NCBI GenBank assembly: GCA_038396585.1
Contig: CP121691.1
Coordinates: forward strand, 2,666,001-2,730,000
DNA: 64,000 bases
Origin: Vallitaleaceae bacterium 9-2
Lineage (GTDB): Bacteria > Bacillota > Clostridia > Lachnospirales > Vallitaleaceae
Direction: 5' to 3'
Positions 7,044 through 14,483 of this stretch are shown piece after piece. Both the position numbers and the translations under genes were made by a program. The notes under the pieces are model-generated. The model saw nothing but the letters and a program-made list of their open reading frames with translations. It was not told where the DNA came from and made no database searches. Within the stretch, counting starts at the first letter, position 1. Each line of letters opens with the position of its first letter.

Positions 7044-8885
7044 TTACTGTAAGGGATGTATTTTGATTTTAGCCAATTTTTCTTCGTTTTTTATTAATTG
7101 TTTTTTTACAAATGGATTGCCATGGGATGGATACACTTTTTTATAATTCAGTGTTGCCATCTTCGTCCACGAATGTCTATATTCTTTTAAGTTCTCTATC
7201 CAAATAATGACATGATGGCGACTTGGCAATCCATTCATCGTTGCATCTCCACTAAATAAAACTTGCTGTTCAAAAAGTAACCCTATGGAATCTTTGGTAT
7301 GTCCCGGTAGCTCGACAATTTTTGCCCCCAACTTGTTTTCAATCGCAGGTTTATTGTTCGCATCTGCAATCCAATAGCGTGTTGCAGCATTCACCGGCTG
7401 ATATTGGTGCTTTCCTTTTCCAAACACTTTCATCAGCTGACAAAAGCCCCAAGCCAAACGACTACTACAACCACCTTCAAAGGAATTTTGCCCTGTCTTT
7501 AAGCGTGTGATGGCTTCAGGATGTAAAATAACTTTGGCATGGGTTTTTTCAAGTATTTGGTTTAAAAATCCGACATGATCATCGTGAGCATGGGTCAAAA
7601 ACACGTAGCGAATATCCTCTAGCTTAATATGCTGCTTTTCTAATTTTTTGTAAAAATCTTCATACTGCTCTGCATACCCTGTATCAATCAACAAATACCC
7701 TTCCATAAGTTCTATAAGATATAGATTACTTATTCTATTGCCTAAGTTGATGACTCGCTCCTCAATGGGTTTTCGAAGTTCGTACATTTTTCTTAATTTT
7801 TCTGCTGTATCGCTATCTATGGCTAACAATTGTTGAATATAGTCATGAATGTTGACATACGGTTTAATCGAACTTCCAAAAAGTATGCTTTCCATTTGCT
7901 GGCGAATAATATGGGCATAGGCTAATTGATTTTCATTATCTACATGCTCAATAATCCAAAGGGTATCGACCAAACTATCATAAACTTTTTCTTTTGAAAA
8001 AGGCTTCTGTTCATAATCTGCTTTGATTTTTCCCAAAGCTTCAAGTGCTTCTGTTCCGGTCCGCGCCTTATCGATAACTTCCTTGGCGTGTCCAATAGCA
8101 CACTGATTTCCTTTACACTGGGTACAATACGTGCCTCCCACACAAATTTTTGTCAGATCTTTATGGATATGCGCATAATAATCATGAAGCATTTTTGCTT
8201 GAAGTTTAAAGGCTGTCTGAATATTTTCTTGTCTTTGTTTTACTAACTTGCTCATCAAAAAAAGCACACTTAATGTTAATAACAAAACTGTTGGCACAAC
8301 ATAAATCGGTCGTAAGTAAGCTGTTGGAACGGATGTCGCTAATTTTTGCAGTCCAAAAAACATAAAAATAGTTGCTGCAAATACCTTGATTCCAAACTCA
8401 GGTATCTTGTCGCCCATCTTTTTACCTACAAAAATTCCCAACGCCCCTGTAGCAACCATTCCAGACACTGTTCCTACAAGAATAAGCAATGGATAATACG
8501 CATCCGTTGCCAATGTAATGGCTGTTAATTGTGTCTTGTCTCCGAGTTCTCCCAAGAAAAAAGCAAGTGCAACTGTTCCAATCGGTCCCATTTGAATAGT
8601 TGCTTCCTCTTCATCCTCATCTTCTTCTGTCTTTAGCGTCCATAAGGCAAATCCTACGAAAGCGATTCCTGCAATAATCTGCAACCTGTCTATCGGAATA
8701 AAATTAGACAGATAACTTCCGAGTAAGACCGCTAAGCCGTGGTTTAAAAACGATCCAATCGCTATCCCTACCAGAACTTTTTTTACTGGAAATCTTGTGG
8801 CAAATGCCATCGCAAGAATTTGAGTCTTATCCCCCATTTCCGCTACAAAAATCAATAAAAATGCTTGTACAATCTCTTGTGTCAT
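7044..8885 (-). CDS. UPF0016/GDT1-family cation exporter fused to a metallo-beta-lactamase domain
   Basis: 613 aa, ATG at 8885 behind GGAG. Residues 1-215 form a complete UPF0016/GDT1 membrane unit with both E-x-G-D-K-T motifs (EMGDKTQ near 16, ELGDKTQ near 112); this family exports Mn2+/Ca2+. A linker follows, with four Cys (CVGGTYCTQCKGNQC, about 246-260) that could bind metal. From about 370 there is a metallo-beta-lactamase domain: HAHDDH motif, ELPGHTKDS, FSGDATMNG and PSHGNP supply the usual His/Asp ligands. The two activities are usually separate proteins. A yybP-ykoY Mn riboswitch in the leader supports manganese efflux as the main role; the MBL domain's substrate is unknown. Confidence 0.92.
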   Translation of the reverse strand: MTQEIVQAFLLIFVAEMGDKTQILAMAFATRFPVKKVLVGIAIGSFLNHGLAVLLGSYLSNFIPIDRLQIIAGIAFVGFALWTLKTEEDEDEEEATIQMGPIGTVALAFFLGELGDKTQLTAITLATDAYYPLLILVGTVSGMVATGALGIFVGKKMGDKIPEFGIKVFAATIFMFFGLQKLATSVPTAYLRPIYVVPTVLLLTLSVLFLMSKLVKQRQENIQTAFKLQAKMLHDYYAHIHKDLTKICVGGTYCTQCKGNQCAIGHAKEVIDKARTGTEALEALGKIKADYEQKPFSKEKVYDSLVDTLWIIEHVDNENQLAYAHIIRQQMESILFGSSIKPYVNIHDYIQQLLAIDSDTAEKLRKMYELRKPIEERVINLGNRISNLYLIELMEGYLLIDTGYAEQYEDFYKKLEKQHIKLEDIRYVFLTHAHDDHVGFLNQILEKTHAKVILHPEAITRLKTGQNSFEGGCSSRLAWGFCQLMKVFGKGKHQYQPVNAATRYWIADANNKPAIENKLGAKIVELPGHTKDSIGLLFEQQVLFSGDATMNGLPSRHHVIIWIENLKEYRHSWTKMATLNYKKVYPSHGNPFVKKQLIKNEEKLAKIKIHPLQ

Positions 8886-8982
8886 CTTTCAAAGCTCCAT
8901 TTCTTTTTTATTCATAAAGCGACAGCGTCGCATTATCTCATAGAGATATCATTCATCTTAGGAAAATTACCTTGGGCATAAT

Positions 8983-9037
8983 AAAAAAGAGACTTACAGA
9001 TTAAATAGTAGACTACACCATTTAATCTATAAGTCTC
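8983..9037 (-). terminator. Riboswitch-controlled terminator
   Basis: An 18-bp stem (9037-9020 with 9006-8989, one G-U pair, 13-nt loop) is followed by six T in the leftward direction. Its 5' arm contains CTTATAGA, which is also the 3' strand of aptamer helix P1, so aptamer and terminator exclude each other. Confidence 0.92.
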
Positions 9038-9127
9038 GCTCCATTAACATTCATTAACGTAAATAAGACCAGGATTGCTCCAGTATGTTGACCTTATTTT
9101 GGTTTCCCATAGCTACTCCCTTATAGA
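9026..9127 (-). ncRNA. yybP-ykoY manganese riboswitch aptamer
   Basis: The leftward leader contains the conserved GGGAGTAGC, then GGGAAACC, a stem AAATAAG/CTTATTT enclosing GTCAACATACTGG and CCTGG, and closes with GCGAGACTTATAGA. P1 is TCTATAAG (9127-9120) with CTTATAGA (9033-9026). The family senses Mn2+. Because P1 uses the terminator's 5' arm, Mn binding should favour readthrough into the UPF0016-MBL gene. Confidence 0.93.
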
Positions 9128-9137
9128 GTTCTATATC

Positions 9138-9166
9138 ATTCTATCAAGTCATGCATTTATTGTCAA
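9138..9166 (-). promoter_or_regulatory. Promoter of the manganese riboswitch transcript
   Basis: Leftward TTGACA (9166-9161), 17-bp spacer, TAGAAT (9143-9138). Transcription would start about 10 bp before the aptamer. The same -35/-10 pair and spacing occur at the ABC operon promoter. Confidence 0.85.
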
Positions 9167-9195
9167 TCTATTCACATAAAATAAATATATTGCGA

Positions 9196-10035
9196 TTATA
9201 CATTTCTGATTTTTTGTAAGAGCATCAGCACACTGATAACGGTAAATGTCGATCCCACAATGGTTAGTAATATGTCTTCCTCTGTCTTATTGGCAAACTT
9301 TGCCGCAACTTTTGCTCCCACAACTGCCGAAGCACTTGTAATTGCCATAGCCATGGCTAATAGTAACACATTAACAGATCCCATATGAAAAAAGTGAGAT
9401 ACTCCACCAGTTAGTGCAGTAAAAGTCATAATAAGTACCGATGTTCCAATTGCTGTTTTCATATCATAGTTTAACACACCTGTTAAAACAAATAAAATCA
9501 TCAATCCTCCACCTGCTCCGACAATACCACAGACCAATCCTAAAAACAGTCCAAGAACAGAAGATAATACCATTGGGTTTATATCTAATTGCGATATTTT
9601 GCTGACTTTTTTTTCTTTTTTTTGAACAATACCATTTTTGGCATTTTTCCGCATTCTTAATCCATCTCTTAAGAACTTCAATCCTAGAAGAAATGTCATA
9701 AAGCCTCCGACGCCACCAAGTGCTTCATTGTTAAAAAAACTTGAAAGATAGCTTCCTAAAAAGGCACCAATACATGCTGTAATGGTTAAGGCAATTCCAT
9801 CTTTCATATTAATGTTGCCATTCTTTTTATATGTCAGGAACGAAAAAAATGATGCAAACACATCGGTAATCAAACTCACTGCAATAGCGACATATGCTGA
9901 GATTGGGCTAAAACTAACTAAAAGCGGTGTCACAACCGTTGCCGCTGATGCCCCGGCTAAGCCTGTGACAATGCCGGCGCCAAAACCTGCTACGATGAGT
10001 AAAACAAAATTTCCAAACTTTAATATTTCGGGCAT
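9196..10035 (-). CDS. TSUP (TauE/SafE) family membrane permease
   Basis: 279 aa, ATG at 10035 behind AAGGAGG. About eight membrane segments in two repeats, each with the family's glycine-rich motif: VAGFGAGIVTGLAGASAATVV near 15-35 and LGLVCGIVGAGGGLMIL near 163-180. TSUP proteins move sulfite, sulfonates or other organosulfur anions, usually outward. It follows the anti-sigma gene by 65 bp on the same strand and may be cotranscribed, but no link in function is evident. Substrate not predictable. Confidence 0.9.
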   Translation of the reverse strand: MPEILKFGNFVLLIVAGFGAGIVTGLAGASAATVVTPLLVSFSPISAYVAIAVSLITDVFASFFSFLTYKKNGNINMKDGIALTITACIGAFLGSYLSSFFNNEALGGVGGFMTFLLGLKFLRDGLRMRKNAKNGIVQKKEKKVSKISQLDINPMVLSSVLGLFLGLVCGIVGAGGGLMILFVLTGVLNYDMKTAIGTSVLIMTFTALTGGVSHFFHMGSVNVLLLAMAMAITSASAVVGAKVAAKFANKTEEDILLTIVGSTFTVISVLMLLQKIRNV

Positions 10036-10100
10036 ATAGACCTCCTTTTCTAATTTGTCTCTTTTATTTTATAACATATCAAAGTCTGGCACAAGCAAAT

Positions 10101-10793
10101 TTATTTACTCCAAAAAAGCACATGTCCGGTGTCGGACAAAGCAAATACGTACTCCTGTGATTGAAACAATTGATATTGCCTTCCTTGGGCTTTTTGATTG
10201 TAAATCATCTCTCGATAGACATCCCATTCAGGATCTATCGCTTTGGGAAGGTTGTTAAAATCCTTAGCCATTGCTGTTGTTGTTCTTTCTGTAAAAGCTG
10301 TAATTCCTGATTGTGTAAGGTTAAAGGACCCATTAACAACATTATTATCCAAATTATAGGTTACATAAATATTCGTTGTATCTTCAGGAAGATTTTCAGG
10401 AATCCATCCACGCGTAACAATATCTTGAGCATCTAAATAGCTGATAAATGTATAGGATGGTGTCTCTGCTGCTTTCATATGTCGGATATACCCAATCGAA
10501 ACCGACAACAACAATACCAGCACGACAAAAATAGAGATAACCATTTTTCTTACTCGACGCACTCTTTTTGAAAATAATCCCACTGCGCTTTTTGAGTTAT
10601 TCGTTACTTCCTCTTGAATCTTTTCCACGTTTTGCTCTCCTGTACTTTGTTCTGCTTGCAAAGTTTCAGAAAGTTCTCTACATTCTGAGCAGCTTTTTAT
10701 ATGTTCCTCCACAATGTCACTACTCGTTTTTGACAATGCTTGATCATGATACATAGGTAACAAATCTTGAACTAATTCACAATTATATTTCAT
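10101..10793 (-). CDS. Membrane-bound anti-sigma factor with zinc-finger N-terminus
   Basis: 230 aa, ATG at 10793 behind AAAGGAG, overlapping the sigma gene by 11 bp. Residues 1-50 show the anti-sigma zinc-binding pattern (C5, then EEHIKSCSECREL: H-x3-C-x2-C). One transmembrane helix at about 83-103 separates it from an extracytoplasmic domain of about 125 residues unlike anything I recognise. It should hold the neighbouring ECF sigma factor at the membrane until an outside signal releases it. Confidence 0.87.
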   Translation of the reverse strand: MKYNCELVQDLLPMYHDQALSKTSSDIVEEHIKSCSECRELSETLQAEQSTGEQNVEKIQEEVTNNSKSAVGLFSKRVRRVRKMVISIFVVLVLLLSVSIGYIRHMKAAETPSYTFISYLDAQDIVTRGWIPENLPEDTTNIYVTYNLDNNVVNGSFNLTQSGITAFTERTTTAMAKDFNNLPKAIDPEWDVYREMIYNQKAQGRQYQLFQSQEYVFALSDTGHVLFWSK

Positions 10794-11292
10794 AGCCGTA
10801 CTTCTCCTTTAATTTTGCTCTTAACATTTTTTTACCTCTAAAGTAAAACACTTTTGCTGAACTTACAGAAATCTTTTGATGCACTGCAATCGCATTATAG
10901 GATTTATTTGTAAAAATTCGCGACAGCACCACTTCCTTCATCGGACTTTTCATCTCAAAGATAACTTTCAATCCATACTCAAGAAGTTCTTTCTTAATCT
11001 GGGCATTCTCTATGGACTGCTGTTTATCCTCTGTAAATCCCAAAATCTCTTCTACCGAAAAATCGATATGTTTATTGGCGCGCAAATATCCAAAATATCT
11101 GTTTTTTGCTATGCCTAATATCCACGTTCGAATATGGGATTGTCCTTTAAATTTATGGAAAGATAAATACACATGATAAAAAGTCTCTTGTGTTAATTCT
11201 TCTGCGATATGATGATTGTAGTGTGTCAGCTTATTTATAAAGTTATATACATCTGCATAATATAACTTATAAATTTCTTCAAAACCATCCAT
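10783..11292 (-). CDS. ECF-type RNA polymerase sigma factor
   Basis: 169 aa from the ATG at 11292 (MDGFEEIYKLYY) with GGAGGA 6 nt upstream; an upstream start at 11343 would read through this ribosome site. Region 2 spans about 5-75 (YYADVYNFINKLT..ELTQETFYHVYLSFHKF, RTWILGIAKN). A region 4 helix-turn-helix covers about 115-165 (SYNAIAVHQKISVSSAKVFYFRGKKML). It lacks region 3, as usual for ECF factors. Paired with the anti-sigma gene, it lies downstream of the SLH surface protein gene, so cell-surface stress is a plausible signal. Confidence 0.92.
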   Translation of the reverse strand: MDGFEEIYKLYYADVYNFINKLTHYNHHIAEELTQETFYHVYLSFHKFKGQSHIRTWILGIAKNRYFGYLRANKHIDFSVEEILGFTEDKQQSIENAQIKKELLEYGLKVIFEMKSPMKEVVLSRIFTNKSYNAIAVHQKISVSSAKVFYFRGKKMLRAKLKEKYGYEI

Positions 11293-11385
11293 AGTCTCCT
11301 CCTTTCTTTTGAAGATATTTGGTTTTCTGTAAATTAGTAGCAAAACTAAAGGAAAAGTTACACTAATTCTTTTTTTATTTATTCT

Positions 11386-14034
11386 TTAATTTGGTGAAGA
11401 CTCTATAAGTCTTTTAAGCACAGTTGAAATCTCTCCACGGCTGACTGCCGCTTTTGGATCAAATCGTCCCTGAGTTTTTCCTGTAATAATTCCTGTCACT
11501 TGCATATACTCTACTGCTTCTTTTGCCCATGTACTAATGTCTTCATCATCTAAATACCCATGTTCTGTCTGTTGCTTAGGCAACTCAATACCAAAAGCTT
11601 TGACATAATTTGCAATGATAACTGCCATCTGCTCACGGGTAAGTGCCTCGTCAGGTGCAAATATAGTGCTAGATAGACCTTTAACAATACCTTCTGTATT
11701 TGCCCACTCTATATAGCTGCTATAATAAGCGTCATTTTTAACATCGGTAAAGTGATTTTTAGTATATTGATCAACTTCTGCTTTTGCTAACCTGCCAAGC
11801 GCTGTCGTCACCATTCCTCTGGTCATTAATGCATCTGGCGAAAAAGTATTATATCCTGTCCCTTCTAGTATCCCATAATCTGCTACAAAATCAATACTCT
11901 CTTTTGCCCAATGCTTTGTAATATCTGTAAAATGAGAACGTAAAGCTACAGATCCCACTGCAAATCTGGAAAAATGGTCTGTGGAAAATTCAACCCTTTG
12001 CTCTTTAGCGTTATATGTAGCGTCGGGTATTTTGCTTATCTTATCCTCCTGCTCAACAAAGTATGCCGTTATCCCATCGGGCGTCTCACCCTCTTGCAAT
12101 ATATACCCAATCGATACGAACACCTTGCCACTTCCAAATGTTGTTACTTCGTTTTGTTCCTCTCCAATAATGAAAAGATCATATACAGGACGGTCACCTA
12201 GAATTAGTTGTATTTGAGGTGAAAGTGTAGGATTTTCAATTTTTTTCGCTAAAATATTTACATCTGTTTTAAGGTGCATTTGGATTTCTTTTAGAGCTTC
12301 CAAATTGATATGCATGTTTATAATATCGCTTGTAATACGTACTTCCCCTACTTTTTCCTTCACCAATGTATCTACACTCGCTTTGGGAAGATTAACGCCA
12401 AGATGTTTAACCAAGGTGTTTTGCGGTTCTATATTAATCGCCATGACAACATTTTGTTCATCACTATTATGCTCCCTTGCTTGCTTCTGAGCTTTTTTAA
12501 TGGCTTCGTTTACCATATCTGTTGATACTGTCGCTTCAATCGTGTTATCAATAACGTTGGTATTTATCGATGGTATGGTTCCTATGATAGGATCATTCGT
12601 CAGCACTTCCTTATCCCTATAACTATCACCACTAGAAGAAGAGTCTCCACCACCACTTGAAGCTTTCGATACAACTACATAACATACCGCTTGATAGCCT
12701 CCTTCAACCGTTGTCACACTAATTTTTGCTCTCCCCTCTCCGACAGCCTTTACATTCCCGTATGCATCAACTGTTGCCACTAAAGGATTATCACTTGCCC
12801 ATATAACCGATTTTTCTTTGGCCTCAAAAGGAATAGCTGTCGCTCTAAGCCATGCCGTAGAAGGTAACGCGTTGGTATACAAAGACAAACGCTGACTATC
12901 TAGCTCTACTCCAGCCACTTTTATCCCACCAATAGGGATAATCTGTCCATTAACCATCACTGTACCTCCAGTTACAGTGATAAGCCCTGATACAGTTTTT
13001 GTCACTTCCACTGTGCCCTCAGATACATTAAGATTACCATTTTTCCCTATGTATCCATTGATTGTGACCTGAGTATGACTCCCACTCACTGTAAGGTCAC
13101 ATTTTAATACTCCATTATTTTCCCCTTCATCACCGGTAACAACCATGCCTCCTGTAATGATAACCCCATTGTTATATCCACATAACGCCCCTAAATTTCC
13201 ACTCGATTTTGACGTTACCCTTCCACCAGATATAATCAACGCCTTATCAGCTACAATCCCCCCTGTAATTCCTGCATTTGAGACATCCACTACTGCTTCA
13301 TCCTTTATATAAATATCTTGAGATGCAAAAAGGGTATATCCGGATGTTGTAGGATTGGTTCTAACTTGGGATTTGCCGATAATTTTAATATTACCGCCCT
13401 GACAATGAAATCCCTCCCAGTTTCCTTCAATCGTCGACACATATATCTTAGCACCATCCACTATTAAATCCCCATCCACATTAGCTATCCCTATTCCATT
13501 TTCTACATCGATATAAGCCGTAATATCTTCAATGACCAGTTCTGAAACTGAAGAAATCCCCGCATTATCTTTGTTCAAAATATTTAGTACTGCGTCTTTG
13601 GAACCTTTGATGTCAAGCTCCCCTGAACAAAATATCTTTCCCTTAATATCTACCTCCCCTTCAATAACAATGGTTGCTTTTCCAACACCATTCATAATAT
13701 CAATTCCATATTCCACTTTGCAATTTGTCAACGTAAGGGTATTTGAACTGGCATCCCAATTCCAACTCCACGCTTTTCCATCTGAATGTGTACCTGAATC
13801 CGATTGATTCACTGAAGCATTATACTGAGGTTGTCCAACTTCAAGTATGCCAAAGGCTGCTCCTGTTGTACTTGTCGGCTCTGATGCAACTAAGTTGGGT
13901 TCTAAAACCCTCGCTTGTATGCTCTCTTTTGTATCCATGTTTTTTTCCGTTGCACTTATCCCGCTAATTGGCATGATACATACCATGCATAGGGCAAGCG
14001 CGAAACTGATCAGTTTTTTCACTTTTTTGTTCAT
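11386..14034 (-). CDS. Secreted S-layer-homology surface protein
   Basis: 882 aa, ATG at 14034 behind AGGAGG. A signal peptide (residues 1-29, KKVKKLISFALALCMVC...ISA) precedes about 340 residues of short Gly/Ile/Val-rich repeats that look like a beta-helix (DGAKIYVS, GGNIKIIG, GGRVTS). A Big_2-type Ig domain follows (about 375-455, WASDNPLVATVDAYGNVKAVGEGRAKISV), then a Ser/Gly linker and a mixed domain. Three C-terminal SLH domains (about 695-880: HFTDITKHWAKESIDFVADYGI and two more) anchor it to cell-wall polymer. Probably a wall-bound adhesin or structural protein; no catalytic motif seen. Confidence 0.93.
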   Translation of the reverse strand: MNKKVKKLISFALALCMVCIMPISGISATEKNMDTKESIQARVLEPNLVASEPTSTTGAAFGILEVGQPQYNASVNQSDSGTHSDGKAWSWNWDASSNTLTLTNCKVEYGIDIMNGVGKATIVIEGEVDIKGKIFCSGELDIKGSKDAVLNILNKDNAGISSVSELVIEDITAYIDVENGIGIANVDGDLIVDGAKIYVSTIEGNWEGFHCQGGNIKIIGKSQVRTNPTTSGYTLFASQDIYIKDEAVVDVSNAGITGGIVADKALIISGGRVTSKSSGNLGALCGYNNGVIITGGMVVTGDEGENNGVLKCDLTVSGSHTQVTINGYIGKNGNLNVSEGTVEVTKTVSGLITVTGGTVMVNGQIIPIGGIKVAGVELDSQRLSLYTNALPSTAWLRATAIPFEAKEKSVIWASDNPLVATVDAYGNVKAVGEGRAKISVTTVEGGYQAVCYVVVSKASSGGGDSSSSGDSYRDKEVLTNDPIIGTIPSINTNVIDNTIEATVSTDMVNEAIKKAQKQAREHNSDEQNVVMAINIEPQNTLVKHLGVNLPKASVDTLVKEKVGEVRITSDIINMHINLEALKEIQMHLKTDVNILAKKIENPTLSPQIQLILGDRPVYDLFIIGEEQNEVTTFGSGKVFVSIGYILQEGETPDGITAYFVEQEDKISKIPDATYNAKEQRVEFSTDHFSRFAVGSVALRSHFTDITKHWAKESIDFVADYGILEGTGYNTFSPDALMTRGMVTTALGRLAKAEVDQYTKNHFTDVKNDAYYSSYIEWANTEGIVKGLSSTIFAPDEALTREQMAVIIANYVKAFGIELPKQQTEHGYLDDEDISTWAKEAVEYMQVTGIITGKTQGRFDPKAAVSRGEISTVLKRLIESSPN

Positions 14035-14065
14035 TCTTTATTCTTCCTCCTTTTATGAATCACCT

Positions 14066-14308
14066 TTATACTTTTCCTGCCAATATGACTTCTATAACTT
14101 CCTTTGCCGTAATCTTAAGTCCCCCTTTTTCCCAAAAAATATAATTCCCATCGGTACTGACCGCTTCAAAAATCTCTATATCCTTTAGAATGATATATTT
14201 TGCTGAATATAGTTTCGGCTTAAAATCTACAATAAGGATATTGTCATTTGTCATCATCACTTTTAGGCGATAATCCGACAGGGGAATGACCTTTTGAATA
14301 TAGTCCAT
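14066..14308 (-). CDS. DUF2442-like small protein
   Basis: 80 aa, ATG at 14308 behind AAGAAGG. The pattern YIQKVIPLSDYRLKVMMTNDNILIVDFKP, a central ..FEAVSTDGNYIFWEKGGLKI and a short helical end fit DUF2442, small proteins often of regulatory or toxin-antitoxin-linked context. It ends 31 bp before the SLH gene and shares its direction. Function unknown. Confidence 0.7.
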   Translation of the reverse strand: MDYIQKVIPLSDYRLKVMMTNDNILIVDFKPKLYSAKYIILKDIEIFEAVSTDGNYIFWEKGGLKITAKEVIEVILAGKV

Positions 14309-14375
14309 CTATTCACCTTCTTTCTTAGGTCTGTAACCTATTTTTATATTTACAATTTTATGGCTTTTCCTCTAA

Positions 14376-14408
14376 TGACACATCACCCATTATGGGGTGA
14401 TATTGTCA
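14376..14408. repeat. Interrupted inverted repeat upstream of the DUF2442 gene
   Basis: TGACA-c-ATCACCC, 6-nt centre, GGGTGAT-at-TGTCA. No T-run in either direction. Placed 68 bp before the DUF2442 ATG, it could be an operator for the DUF2442-SLH-sigma unit. Confidence 0.5.
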
Positions 14409-14438
14409 CACAAAAATACTTTGGCAAAATTTCACTAC

Positions 14439-14475
14439 AAAAAAAAGTGCCTCCTACAAACGTGGAAGCACTTTT
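14439..14475 (-). terminator. Terminator of the LuxR-type regulator gene
   Basis: Leftward AAGTGCTTCC pairs with GGAGGCACTT (one mismatch), with a T-run of eight overlapping the end of the stem. Lies 9 bp after the stop of the regulator gene. Confidence 0.85.
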
Positions 14476-14483
14476 ATATGTAC

